DNA of 64,000 bases from Brasenia schreberi (GCA_036023115.1 JAYKKT010000059.1:7637001-7701000), one strand, 5' to 3'. Shown: positions 47,823 to 59,200, numbered from the stretch's first letter. Notes: generated from the sequence alone by a model not told the origin. A program made the numbers and translations.

Positions 47823-48105
47823 TGTTATGATCATGACATGAGGGGCACACACTCCATCTCGAAGGTACGTAAACAACTTCTACAGATGCCTTAGCACATG
47901 ACTATACTTCACTTATATATGTATTTTTTTGTACATTGTATTAGTGTACAACCATGTAACTAGTCGGTTTTGGAGTCTTGTAACAAGAGAATAAACTTGT
48001 AACCGAATAGGGCTAGAAGCATCTAGGACTAGTGAGTTCTAGAAGGTTGAGTGTGGGCCTGCTTGGATCCAGGTAGCCTAACCGATCCAAGCATATTCCA
48101 TAAGA
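47823..48105 (+). repeat. 3' LTR of the Gypsy element, truncated
   Basis: Starts TGTTATGATCATGACATGAGG after the purine tract. Similarity to the 5' LTR ends near ATCCAAGCATATTCCATAAG, so roughly 430 bp are missing. Confidence 0.85.
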
Positions 48106-50420
48106 ATTGAGTGTCAATATGCTTTTAAATTGAGGTGCTATTTTTTTTTAACAAACAATATAATCCATAAAATATATTGTGATGTCTAATGTTTTCTCCT
48201 ATGGTTAAGAGGTAAGAGGCTTCTAAGAATGGTGTGACAACTACGAAAATAGCTTTGTGACCTACGTGTCGATGTGGCTTGAATTTGTGTTCATACCAAA
48301 TCGTCTCGACTCAAGATGCCTGTGGGTTGGACATGACATGGACATGAAAATTGGAGATTATGAGACCTTATGAAATATAATTGTTATAGACATTAAATAG
48401 CTTTGTGAAAAGGTAAGCACACACACACACACATATATACAGCCATATTATAAAATTAGATTTGTCTCATACAATATGAAATATAATTGTTTTAGACATC
48501 ATTTATTTTGGCCTTAAAATAGGATGACAAAATAATTTTGGTCAAAAAAATCTTGGTAACAAGCTCAACACAAGAAAATTTTACTTTAATAAATACGGTT
48601 TGCAAAATCATCACTTTACCCTATATTTTTTTTATACTGTAGTGTCTTGTGGCTTGCATCATTATGTTGCTTGGAGGCAAATAGTTATCCCACATTATAC
48701 GCTTATGTGGTGTTGATAAGGAGCTATGTCAAAGTTCCTTTTGACGTTTTGTGCTATGGCATGTGGTGCTGACATGTATATTAACGTAGCATTACTTGAA
48801 CGCCATTCAACAGTGTCATGAGGAAAAAATTAAACAGAGTTGCTTATTTGCCTCTAGCGACATAATAGTATAAATTACATGTCATTAAAGATAATAAAAT
48901 GTCATAAAATATTATAGGTAACTAAATTAATAATTTTACAAACCACATGATACACGATACTAAAGTGAAGTTGTCAACTATATCATATTACTACTTGCTC
49001 AAAGATAAACAGGAAATTCAACAGTGACTTCAAAATTATGTGTTAAAAGTTATGCCAAATTCTATATTTATACATACTTTTGGATTGTAAAATTGAATGA
49101 TCTGAGCATGTAGATCCACATTTGTCAATTTAATTAGTTTGGTTGACACTTATTTCTAGCAGAAAGGCACGTATGCACATGCATACACACATACTCTCTC
49201 TCAGGTAAATGGCTTATATATATATATATATATATATATATGAGCCGAGTGAAATTGACACACAATATTCATGTTCAGCTCAGATACTAAGGGTTCACTT
49301 GTTTTTGGTTCATGTGCATCATAAAATGTGAAAAACCTTGGCACATGTCCAACCAATCTGAACCAAGGCAGTTTGATTCTTTTGCCCGCTCTCATTAGAA
49401 CCAAATGGTTAGACATGTCAAGTTCCAGGTAAACCAGAACAGGGGGTTTCAGACTGCCGGTTCAAGTTTGGGTTCGAAATCACCCAACACTGGTAATTTT
49501 ATTGGAAAATTAAATTTTATAAAAAAATACCAGAACCGGTGGTTTGGAACCACCAATTCTGGTTTAGATATGGTTCCAACAGTTTGAAACTGCCATTTCT
49601 GGTTTAGATTAGAATCCGGTTATGTAAACGGTGAAAAACATAACCGGAGCCCCGGCTCCGGTTTCGCATTATTGATCTTCTATCCACAAAACAATAATTG
49701 AGTGGCCTTGTTAATATTGGCATGTCCGAAATTTATCATGTTTTTCCCTCGTAAGCAATAGTTTGAAGCGATGAAGCGATGGTATAATGAGGATGTCTTT
49801 TGAACATCCGAAGATGCGAAGCAGGTGAATCCTGGTACAAAACTTGACTTTTTGCGACCAGGAACAATTCCGGCAGTTCAAACCGCCGGAATATATCGGA
49901 GAATAATTATGTGGAGATTTTTGTGACCACAACATCAAGACCGGTTTTTCAATTTAGAGTCCTTTGCTTTATAAGAGGTGGAATACAATAATACATCATA
50001 CAGAGTGATTAGGACTTGAATAATTTTGGGTTAGCGACTAATTTATTTAGTTGTTTTGTGATTATTTCATATTGTAAATCAAATTTTTACTGAAATCAAA
50101 TCAAGTACTCATCAAATTTGAAGCCCAATACAATCTTTTCCTTGGGCATATTCCTTATATGTACATGATATCTAATCGAATTACATGAAATAAGAAAAGC
50201 AAATCATACGAAATAACATAATTCCAACCGTTTAAGATGCCTTATGTTACCGTTAGCCGCAATAAATATTAATTTCGATTGCTTTTATAACAGCAATAAT
50301 ATATCTTATTCCGATTGTTAATATATCTTGTTTTGACTGTTGTTTCTATTGACATATTTAAACGGTCATAATTAAATCTCTCCCAATGAGAATTATAATT
50401 TTCAAAAGTCGGAATAACCA
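48106..50420 (+). other. Intergenic; one AACCGG-rich repeat and a (TA)n tract
   Basis: No gene seen. (TA)n at 49215-49241. Between 49300 and 49670 a CCGGTT/AACCGG-rich repeat with inverted words resembles those at 11887 and 20165. Confidence 0.5.
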
Positions 50421-50510
50421 ACAACATCAGATTGAGTCCTATTATAGAAGTGATTTGACAAGGAACAACAACAGATTGAGTTCTATTATAGAAGTGATTT
50501 GACAAGGAGT
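50421..50510. repeat. 44-bp tandem duplication
   Basis: CAGATTGAGT.CTATTATAG and AAGTGATTTGACAAGGA occur twice, 44 bp apart. A further GATAAGGAGTGGACTCA word also occurs twice just downstream. Confidence 0.8.
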
Positions 50511-50846
50511 CAAAACTTTTGTTGATAAGGAGTGGACTCAAAAGAATTCTTTTATCATGAAAGGGTTCGATAAGGAGTGGACTCATGCATGTGCAATGGG
50601 AGAGCGCCGATTTAACTTGTCATTAACGAAAAGATGTATCTTCAAGAAGAGAAACGTGAGGCACGCAAACCGTTACATTACACAAGAGAGGAGTGAATCA
50701 TGCATGTGAGAAGAAAGTCGATTCAGTTTTCAATTTCGTACTAGCAGCATTCTTCCAGCAGTGATGGCCAAGAGGCCTCCAAAAGGTACGCCACTAAACC
50801 CTAAAAATAGGCCTCTCTCTCCCTCTCTCTCTTTCTCTCTCTCTCT

Positions 50847-51174
50847 CTAAAAGGAAGGAGGAGGCGATGGGCAAACGTAGTAACAGACACAAGCGATCTG
50901 AGAGCTTCCCTTTTTAATGCAGAGCCCTTGTCCATTTGGCCTCTTAGCAGTGCATGTAACCCCACAACCTGTGGGTTCCTTCGCGCACAAGTTTGGGTCC
51001 AGTTCCTCGGCACATTGAAAGCTCCCGGGCTTCGGCCGGCCAGTATCCGCATCTGCATTCAGTTTCATCCATTCATTCATTCAGGGAGAGAGAGAAGGGG
51101 TGGGGGGGTGGGGGGGGTGCACTCAAAGAAATCAAAAGAAATGAACGAAAAGGAAAGCAGTGATGTACCACCAT
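50847..51174 (-). CDS. Defensin-like cysteine-rich peptide, two-exon model
   Basis: Exon 2 (51052-50847) is well supported: it encodes a short peptide with eight cysteines (FQC, NLC, GCGVTC, GLC, ACVC, YYVC) and stops at TAG. The C-x3-C and C-x-C spacing is that of the cysteine-stabilised alpha-beta fold of plant defensin-like secreted peptides. Such genes usually have a first exon for the signal peptide. Here ATG 51174 (GCCATGGTGG) opens 17 codons ending in a hydrophobic FLLISL, then a GT donor at 51122 and a 70-bp intron ending TGCAG. Joined, the model has 85 residues and stays in frame. The signal peptide is weak, so exon 1 is tentative. Role (defence or cell signalling) not determinable. 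Confidence 0.6.
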
Positions 51175-51830
51175 GGCAAACTTTCGATACATATCATTGA
51201 ACGAATAAGAATCTCATTGTCTAAGCCAATAGCATTCATGAATTCTTAGATAATCAGTTTTGATTATTTTCCTAATGCAACTTTGATTTTAAACTATACC
51301 AATATCGCAATCGCTTCTCTACATCTTCCTAACCAGAAATCATAAAAAAGAAGGAGAAAGCGTTCAAAAAAAAAAAGGAAACAGTAAACCATGGCTGCTT
51401 AATTTTGAAGATATACAGATTCGACTCGTTCATGTCTAAAGCAATCTCAGTTCGTGCTAGCCTTCATAGAAAAAGACCACCAAATGACGAAAATGGAAGA
51501 TGGAAGATCTTACAGCAGAAAGAAGAGAAGAAGAGTATGCAGACGACGAATAGAATGCGAACTGAGAAACCCATATTGTCTTTCTCCTGCCAACAACTCT
51601 CTATCTATGTAAATACGAGGACGAGACTGGCAAATATTTATACCGAGGTTCAGGGCGTCGGAAGAGGGAACCGTATCTTTCATGTACTATTGTAGGCAGT
51701 AAATAACCATCTATCTTTTCTTTTTTTAGACTTGCACGAGGGGCGCCCTCTTTCCAGAAACGCAGATTTTGTGAAGTTCATAAAAGTTAAGTTTTGATGA
51801 TTGGCAAGTCAATTTTGTATATATATAAAA
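51175..51830 (+). other. Intergenic, no gene recognised
   Basis: A 96-codon open frame at 51405-51695 has no family signature. A minus-strand ATG near 51411 opens a short hydrophobic frame that could be an alternative first exon for the defensin-like gene. Confidence 0.4.
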
Positions 51831-51950
51831 CTTTGGCACTCATGGCGGTGAGCTCACCTCGCAGGGCTGTCTCGGAAGATCCAGGTAGTGAGTTCGATTC
51901 CTAGGGCATGCTTTCCTGGCTTCGGCCTCCCTGTTGTGAAAAAAAAAGAG
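51831..51950 (+). mobile_element. SINE-like element
   Basis: A box A-like TGGCGGTGAGC (51843) and box B-like GAGTTCGATTCC (51890) are spaced as in RNA polymerase III promoters. They are followed by a CT-rich body (TTCCTGGCTTCGGCCTCC) and an A-rich tail at 51939-51949. No target duplication is clear. Confidence 0.5.
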
Positions 51951-52118
51951 ATTGAATGCATCACATGCACTCTACCTATGGTGAGGACTTAAACGCGTAT
52001 AAGGTTCACAACTAAACATGCCTAGGCAAGAAACTAAACCACAACAACATTTTAGGGTTAATTCTAGTAAAATGCTTTGATTTTTGTTGCCTATCGTTTG
52101 TAGTTTCAAGTTTAATTG

Positions 52119-52470
52119 TGCATCAAATACAAAATCTGTCATTGTCGAACTATAGTTCTCCAAATTATTTGAGTAAAAAGCTTCTAATAAAAACTCAAGT
52201 GTTTTTCTCTTTTGTGTTGCTACTCCACTTCATATAAAAAACACAAGCATCATCTTCACTTGTGAATCAAATATAGAATGATGATTATGAAGAACCATGA
52301 TAGAACTTGTCGTTGTGAAACTATAGTTCTTCAATTTATTTGAATAAAAAGCTTCTAACAAAAACTCAAGTTCTTTCTTCTCTTTTGTGTTGCTACTCCA
52401 CTTTATAGGAAAAACACAAACTTCATCTTCGCTCTGAATCAAATACAGGACCGTGATTCCTAGGAACTAT
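52119..52470. repeat. ~171-bp tandem duplication, two and a bit copies
   Basis: CTATAGTTCT..AATTATTTGA, AAAAAGCTTCTAA, AAAAACTCAAGT and TTTTGTGTTGCTACTCCACTT recur 171 bp apart. A third start (GAATCAAATACAGGA) follows at 52436. Noncoding. Confidence 0.85.
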
Positions 52471-53990
52471 GATAATGATTACAAGCCCATGAGCTAATAA
52501 TGAGACAGGTCAAAGGTAAGATGCACTCACAGACATTCGGCCAGAAATTGTTCTAAATCTGCCAACTTCCAATTTGCACGTTAAGCCTGGGTTGGTTTGG
52601 ACAATCAACTTGGGGTACTAATATATGCTCTCTGTAACCCTAAACAGAGGCTTTAGGGTCGATGCGTTTCACCTGGCATTCATACAAAGATTTGATTTCC
52701 GAGAACTCCTCTCCACTTTGCCAAACACATTAGATGTATCGATCTCCGTGTTTTCAATAGGAAGACCCCATGCTTGCATTTTTCATTGCACACGGCTTTC
52801 GGAGTGTATACATCTAAAACGAAGTTCCCGATAAGAACCTATACCCAAAGCTAACATAATGTATCCCAATTGGGACATCGTGGAATAGTGCACTCTTCGA
52901 ATAGGAATCAATTTTCTGAAAGATCATGGCTTTCGTGCTTTGGTGGGTCGTCTGACCCCTTCTCATAACATAATGAGAATGTACATAACCCTATTCCGGT
53001 CTGGTCCGGTATGGAATGAACTTATAATCTGATGATGGAGTCGATTCCATGATTATAAGTTCATAACCCCAGACCATTCCCATTTTCGGCGGAACAGATC
53101 TACTAATTCTTTTATTCCAGTTAAGTTAGTAAGAGGTATCTTGAACTAAGAAATAGACCCTAGAAGCTAGAAGAAGGTATCCTGAGCAATTGCAATAATT
53201 GGGTTCATGCCGCTGCGGATCTGCCTAACCCCTGGTGATGTGCCCGGTAAGTCGTCAACAATGCTCCATTGACCATTCCAGTTTGCGTGTTCCAAGTCGA
53301 AGTTGAACCAGGTCAACCAACCCGTTAAGGATGGACACATAATCTGCTCCATTGACCCATGGCTCGTTGACAAATGGTACGTAGTAAATGGGTTATTGGA
53401 TCAGGTCACTTTTGGTTCAGGTCGAATTTAGGCCAACCCAGAACCAACCTGTTTTTCCTGGGTCATACTTTTGGAACCCATACCCAACCTGGTTGTGTCT
53501 AGGTAAACCCAATTGTGACCCTCAATCTAATTGTATATAAGCCTATATCTGCTATATACATTATACATATACAATAGATGGGTATATAGTATATGTATTT
53601 GTGTAGGTAGTACATATTTTCACTGGAAGATCATGAAAGAGAACAACCTTGAGTTTTGTTTGATTTGCAGGAGGCAGTCTGTAAGAAGCTGCCTCAACAT
53701 TGTGGACCTCTACTCAAATCTTGCATTCGGTGAAGGAAAGAAACAACTGTTGGATTTAACTTAAAAATATTGACAGATATGTAGAAACAAAACCAAGATA
53801 ACTTGGAGCAAAAGGATACCTCACGTTTCTCATGACAAAAAAATCTACCTGACGAAAACTAAACTACGACGGGTCGGGTAGTGCTTTACGGTCCCGGTCT
53901 GCCGACTCGTTTGCATGAAAGAGAAATCAAATGTATAGGGACAAGTATCCCTCTATGAACATGAAGTAGACTGCAAACATCGTTGAAGCT
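52471..53990 (+). other. Intergenic, no gene recognised
   Basis: Short open frames only. Nothing I can assign. Confidence 0.4.
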
Positions 53991-54182
53991 CTAGCAGAAG
54001 CAGCCATACTCCCTGTCTCCGGCGCAGTCCATGATGTTCCAGTGGCTTGATCCCGAGTTCCTTTTGACTGCTACAGCAACAAACATGAGGGCACAGGGCC
54101 CGACTGGCTTGAGCTCCACGGGCCTATGAAGCAGGGCTGACTTCTGCGAGAGCAAAGCATAGGACTGCCCTTGACTCAGGCT
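53991..54182 (-). other. Unidentified GC-rich open frame, 63 codons
   Basis: On the minus strand, from just after a stop at 54183 down to TAG at 53993-53991. It reads QSYALLSQKSALLHRPVELK, FVAVAVKRNSGSSHWNIMDC and DREYGCFC. It has no ATG near its start, and its base composition is richer in GC than the flanks, as in a last exon or gene fragment. I do not recognise the family. A chance open frame is possible. Confidence 0.3.
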
Positions 54183-54439
54183 TCAGCTCTGCTCGTTCGG
54201 CGGCACCTCTAGCAGATTTTGCACACACACAGGGATGAGATTGGGACCTTATACATGTGAGGTTCTAATAGAGAAGGTTTTCTTAACAAGGTAAATGCTA
54301 ATTGCTTGGCAAAAGGAGATCTAGTCATATACGTACATGACCGAAAGTATAAGTAACCGAAGTTTACATTTAATCGCTACGGATATCTAATAGGAATCCG
54401 TGATTACGGATTATTGATGCGCTAATTGGAGATATGACT

Positions 54440-54508
54440 GGTCCATAGCTCAGTGGTAGAGCATTTGACTGCAGATCAAGAGGTCACCGGTTCGAACGTA
54501 TTCGGTCT
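54440..54508 (+). pseudogene. tRNA-Cys(GCA) pseudogene, broken in the T arm
   Basis: GGTCCATAGCTCAGTGGTAG, then an anticodon arm TTTGACTGCAGATCAAG with anticodon GCA, then GGTCACCGGTTCGAAC follow a plant tRNA-Cys. After the T loop the sequence GTATTCGGTCTT cannot close the T stem. That segment starts a 71-bp repeat that recurs 180 bp downstream without a tRNA. Boxes A and B are intact. It could also be the head of a tRNA-derived SINE. Confidence 0.75.
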
Positions 54509-54748
54509 TTGCAGGTACATAGTCTCATTTTATAGAGTTTCTTTTCACCTTCAGATCCTTGTCATAAAATGCTTTACTTCCCTTTTATTCCCCTTAATGC
54601 CTAAACCTTTTTTTATCTCACTTTCCATTTAAACATTGTTGACTAAATTTCTTTCTCGTCCATTAGAAAAATTATATGTATTCGGTCTTTGCAGGTACAT
54701 AGTCTCATTTTATAGAGTTTCTTTTCACCTTCAGATCCTTGTCATAAA
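54498..54748. repeat. 71-bp direct repeat, 180 bp apart
   Basis: An identical segment starting GTATTCGGTCTTTGCAGGTA and ending CCTTGTCATAAA lies at 54498-54568 and 54678-54748. The first copy begins within the tRNA T arm. Confidence 0.93.
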
Positions 54749-54966
54749 GCTTGACACGCACTGGGATGGAGTTACATTTTTTATTACTAAATGAATTCTG
54801 TGATCTCAACTGGGAGAAGGCATTCGCCATCAAAAAGTTTTTCATGCAAATGCATTTAATATCCGTTGTGATAGAGTTACATTTTGAGGAAAGCATTTAT
54901 TTCATCAAAGAAAAAGAGAACTGGTCCCTGCTAGCGGTCTAGTCCTCCTAGCCGGGCCAACAACCT

Positions 54967-54982
54967 TTCTCTCTCTCTCTCT

Positions 54983-55015
<33 letters not shown>

Positions 55016-55016
55016 T
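54967..55016. repeat. Palindromic microsatellite (CT)n(TA)n(GA)n
   Basis: CT block, TA block, then GA block; self-complementary over about 45 bp. Same design as the 17568 tract. Confidence 0.92.
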
Positions 55017-55621
55017 ATATACAGAGCCAACGTGCAAACAATGATTTCACATCGATGTGAAATCTATAAGTGATTTAATAAACATAGGTGCTAAATATAG
55101 AACAGCTTGATTGCACCAAAACTTTTGTCTTTCTTCATTCTACGGAGATAATATCATGAGGCTATACACATTATTGTTTCTAGACGTCGGCAATTGGAAA
55201 ACATTGGTGGATTTACCTATCCTAAGATTGCATGATAATCAACCCTCTTTTCGCCTTCTCGGTCGGAGGGAGAAATGGGTCGGTCAAGCATAAAAGTAGT
55301 CTGAAGATCCATCCTTGATGTTTTCCACCAGATCGCCACCGCTCTAATATTGGTGACGGCCCAGTTTCTTCATTAGCTGCAAGCCCATGGATTCCACCAA
55401 GGATGCATAACAGTCATTTGTGAACCATCATCGTCGAGGACAGCATCAGCGCTACTAGCAGCAGAGCCTAAAGTCTCATTTCCCATTTCACCTTTCGAGT
55501 TTTCCTTCTTGCCCAAAGCCACCTCTAAAACATTTCTGCAATCTGAAGCTGTGGTCGGGAGTCTAATGGCATCCAAACTGTTGGTGACCTTGAGTACCTC
55601 TCACCTGATTCCTTGCTTATA
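55017..55621 (+). other. Intergenic, no gene recognised
   Basis: Short open frames without family signatures on either strand. Confidence 0.35.
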
Positions 55622-57150
55622 GTTTGTCCATACAGCCAATGGCCTACGTTTTGGAGACGAAGAATAGAAGAGAAAAGGTATGTTTTCTGATTTTTCACGG
55701 TCGGATTTCTCATATAAGATTTGGTGTCTGTTTTTCGTTTACCATTGTAGTTCAAATGCCTTGCTCTCTATTTATAGAACAACGCATGATTCCATCCTTT
55801 CGGATTCCTTGGTTGGGCTTTCTATTGGGAGCCCTTATCGGTTGGTCAACTATTTTTCGTGCATGAAAATGCTGATAATGGTCATCCTCTCGTCTTTACA
55901 TCTCACTTTGCCATTCGGGTCAAGTAGTCTCACATATTGGTTTTATCTCCCACTTTTGTTGAGTTTTTCTAGTCATGTCATTTTATGATTGCAATTATTA
56001 CGTGTTGTATGATTTCTTTCCTATACGACATTCAAACATATCTCAAATTCATGTTTGTAACATACTTTGAGAACAGATTTTCTTATATGCCTTTTGTGGG
56101 TCTGCCACCATATCATCAGTTAGCATATATGAGATGGATATTTTCTTTCTCATAACCATATCATGAGTATAGTGATATTTAGCCATTATCTGCTTCTTTT
56201 GCGGTCTCATATTCTTCAAAGACCATAATCAAGTCATCTTTTATATATGTTAACATAATAGTACTTGCTATCGTGTCATAGGAATGTTTTATACATTTCA
56301 TTTTATTGCTCAGTAGGGGTCTAAGGGGTGTTGGACGTATTGTTTCATGTAGTAAATATTCTACACCTTCTAGTATAAGAGTCAATGGGATTCTTTTCTT
56401 TCATGTTTAAAAATTAAGACCATTTAATTTTTATACAATAGTTTGTGTACACACCAGATGACCTATGATTTTGGAGATGAAAAATAAAAGATAAAATGTA
56501 TGTTTTCTGGTTTTTCACAGCCAGATTTCCCAGATAAAATTTGGTGTTTGTTTTTTGCTTATCATTGTAGTTCAATGTGTTGCTCTATATTTATAAAATA
56601 GCGTCCGACTCTATCGTTTCGGATTTCTTGGTTGAGCTTTCTGTTGGAAGCCTTTATCTTTTGGTTTAGTGTAACTATCCCAGAAAAGCGGTTATATAAT
56701 CGGTCTAACCATTTTAATGCAAAAAAATACCGATAATGGTCATCCTCTCGTCTTCACATCTCTCACTTTACCATTCGAGCTAAGTAGTCTGACATATTGA
56801 CTTTATCTCCCACTTTTGTGGGGTTTTCCTAGTCATGTCATTTTATGATTGCAATCATTACCCGTTGCATGATTTTTTTCGTATATAACATTCAAACATA
56901 TCTCAAACCCATTTTGTAACATGCTTTGAGAAAAGATCTTCTATTATAACTTTAATCAAGGGATCTATCAACATAGCATATATGAGATGGATATTTTATC
57001 TCATAACCATATCATGAACATAGTGATATTTATCCATTATTTGTTTGCTTTTATAGTCTAATATTCTTCAAAGAACCTAATCAAGTCATACTCTATATAC
57101 GTTAACATAATAATACTTGTTATCATGTCATAGGAATGTTTTACATTTTC
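55622..57150 (-). repeat. Pair of ~700-bp direct repeats with a gag-like reading
   Basis: Copies at about 55622-56300 and 56450-57150 are colinear and roughly 80% alike by eye (TGGTCATCCTCTCGTCTT, TTTATCTCCCACTTTTGT, TAGTCATGTCATTTTATGAT, CATAACCATATCATGA). On the minus strand each copy begins with a KHSYDTIAST / MLTYIKDDLIMVFEEYETAK-like stretch resembling copia gag, and each has a TATAAATA box near 55777 / 56595. Whether these are LTRs or a tandem duplication of an element end is unclear. Confidence 0.55.
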
Positions 57151-57204
57151 TTTTGATATACCTACCACCAATATTACATATGCATACATATTACTAACCC
57201 ATTA

Positions 57205-57406
57205 GTGAAGATTGGGGTCTGCAAGAGCCGTTAATCAACGTTATATCAGTGATTGTGTGCCTGCCGAAATTTGAATGCAAGAATCTACAACATTTGTTAG
57301 TGCCAATGCTCTTGGAATGGCGTGTGGTGTTGCTCTTGCAGGAGTCCTTCAAACTAACTTTAGGTTCTATTCACTCACTATCAATGAGAATCACGACTTG
57401 GAAATC
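57205..57406 (+). pseudogene. Fragment of an SPX-MFS (PHT5-type) phosphate transporter
   Basis: Reads ARAVNQRYISDCVPAEI, a TGA stop, then [20 protein letters not shown] and [14 protein letters not shown]. This resembles a transmembrane stretch of plant SPX-MFS vacuolar phosphate transporters (family pattern [21 protein letters not shown]). Only about 65 codons are present, with no neighbouring exons, so this is a captured or left-over fragment. Confidence 0.75.
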
Positions 57407-57760
57407 CATAGCTGCCATACTCTCTCTCTCACCCAAGCTCGCCTCCTTTTTTGTCTGATTTAGCTCTATCCCCGGAGTACCCTCTGTCAATCTTTTCAAA
57501 GTCTTGAAGGTAGTAGTTGCCCTCAAGGTGCGTTCAACAGCTTCTCCATGTCGTCCGGTATGCTCAATAATGACCTTTACATAGGTTGCTCCATCACCCA
57601 CATGATAATGATGCATATACTTTTAGACAATGGACATCTCTCTATTGTTCAATCTTCATCAAATCCAAGTTTTGAACTCCATTACAATGTGAGTCATGCT
57701 TCATCTCTAGCAAAACTTAGTCGCAGTCACTGCTCTCATCAATAGAAAGTTCTGATACTA

Positions 57761-58029
57761 TGTTGAAAAACATAGATAGTACAACAGACAATCGAATATC
57801 ACAAACAAGAAAAAGAAGTGAAGAGAAAATGTTGAAATCGGAGGGGGCCAGACCCTTCGATGGAGGTTGCCCCCCTCTCTTTCCCTTTCTTAATTTCAGT
57901 CTCTTAACCCTAATACATCATGTTCAACCCTTATATAATGGGTTACTAGATACAAAATAACCTAAATATCCTATTGATGAGAAATTATAAAACTAACACT
58001 AAAACAACAGATATTTATATTCTTCAACA
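57761..58029 (-). repeat. Copia-type LTR (element F), minus orientation
   Basis: On the minus strand it starts TGTTGAAGAATATAAA and ends TTTTTCAACA (7-bp inverted ends TGTTGAA/TTCAACA). It is followed at once by TAGTATCAGAAC (57760-57749), a near match to the initiator-Met primer site. 269 bp. It splits the Copia relic to its right exactly at a DLP codon run. The partner LTR was not found. Confidence 0.75.
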
Positions 58030-59200
58030 GGTAAATCCAATAATTCTCAAGTACTATTGAAGAGAATTGATTAGATTTCATCATTAATGACTTTGTTTCA
58101 AAACTTAACTTCGGATGAAGTCATAACCTACTGGAAGGTGATAGAATCGTCCTTGACATTAAAGTTAACAAAGTCACTTCCAAAGTCGTTTGATACCAAT
58201 AAGTCATTTACATCTCCTTTGTTCGATGGTTTCCTTAGAGTCATCTCACCTGAAAACAACACAATCAGGATCACCTCTTATTTGTTATCATTTCTACGTG
58301 ACCAAGATTAGAACTAGTAGTAGGGTCAGAATCTCTAGAGGATATACTTTGAGGAACTCTAGTTTTCATGAGAAATACATTCCGAAAGAATGTAGCATCA
58401 CAAAGCTCAATAATTGTGTTGACATCTATACCAAAAATATTACATTTAAAGACCAAGAATTTGTACGCATAACTTGTCTTCACATAACCTAAAATATAAC
58501 ATTCACTATTTTAGGTACCAATTTCTTCCTCTTGTGTTTAGGAATGAGTACTTTTGGAAGACTAACACATTTTGAGATATTTGACATTAGTCTTTCAACT
58601 CTTTTAAATTTTAAAGATACTACTTTCCTTATAATTATGGGGAACTATGTTTAGAATATGACAAGCCGTATTCAAAGCTTCTCCCACATATAGGTATGCA
58701 ACCGAGAACCTTGAAGTAAAACATTAACAATATCACACATGGTTCTATTCTTCTGTATAGTTATCCCATTCGACTAAGGAGAATATAGAGTAATAACCTC
58801 ATGAATAATATCATTATTTTGACAATATTCTTAGAACATGTTTGAGGTATACTCTCCTCTCTTATTAGACCTTAATCGTTAAGTATCTTGTCTGTTTCAG
58901 TCTGTGCTTCATTTCTAAATGTTTGAAACTTTTGCAAAGCTTCATCTTAAGCAAATAAATATCACAATATCTATTGCAATCATCAATAAATGTGATAAAA
59001 TATCTTTTGTTATCTATTGTAGTAATTCCATTGAATAGGTTACTTTGCTTGCATGCATATACCAATTTTATATTTTTTATGACAGTCTTAGGAATAAAGT
59101 TTAAGTTTATCATTATACATGAATCAACAATTGATTCTACATTAATTTTAAACATATCCTCTATATCATACAAATGATCATAAAAGAAATACCTTATATT
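58030..59200 (-). pseudogene. Copia relic E: integrase and linker
   Basis: Minus strand: NGITTIDNKRYFITFIDDCN and RYCDIYLLKMK (59065-58930), an AYKFLVFKCNIFGIDVNTII block with TFFRNVFLMK (58470-58370), and a linker before RT (SSEVKFWNKVINDEI-like, then LDLP at 58030). Frames shift several times. It is interrupted by the element F LTR, and no RT follows on the far side. Confidence 0.82.

Larger units (their letters stand above)
43473..48105 (+). mobile_element. Gypsy (chromovirus-like) element, internally deleted
   Basis: 5' LTR 43473 to about 44190, a decayed initiator-Met primer site, gag 45177-46078, a broken zinc knuckle, the end of RNase H, integrase and a chromodomain-like tail to 47790. 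A purine tract (GTTGGGGAGAG, about 47811-47821) precedes the 3' LTR start at 47823. The 3' LTR stops matching near 48105. Protease and reverse transcriptase are absent. Confidence 0.88.

Noticed and set aside
55624..55866. Open frame resembling a membrane protein (FRIPWLGFLLGALIGW)
   Set aside because: Lies in a ~700-bp noncoding direct repeat. The second copy (56450-57150) does not keep the frame.
57371..57616. 81-codon minus-strand open frame as a retroelement gag
   Set aside because: No gag motif, and part of it is antisense of the transporter fragment.
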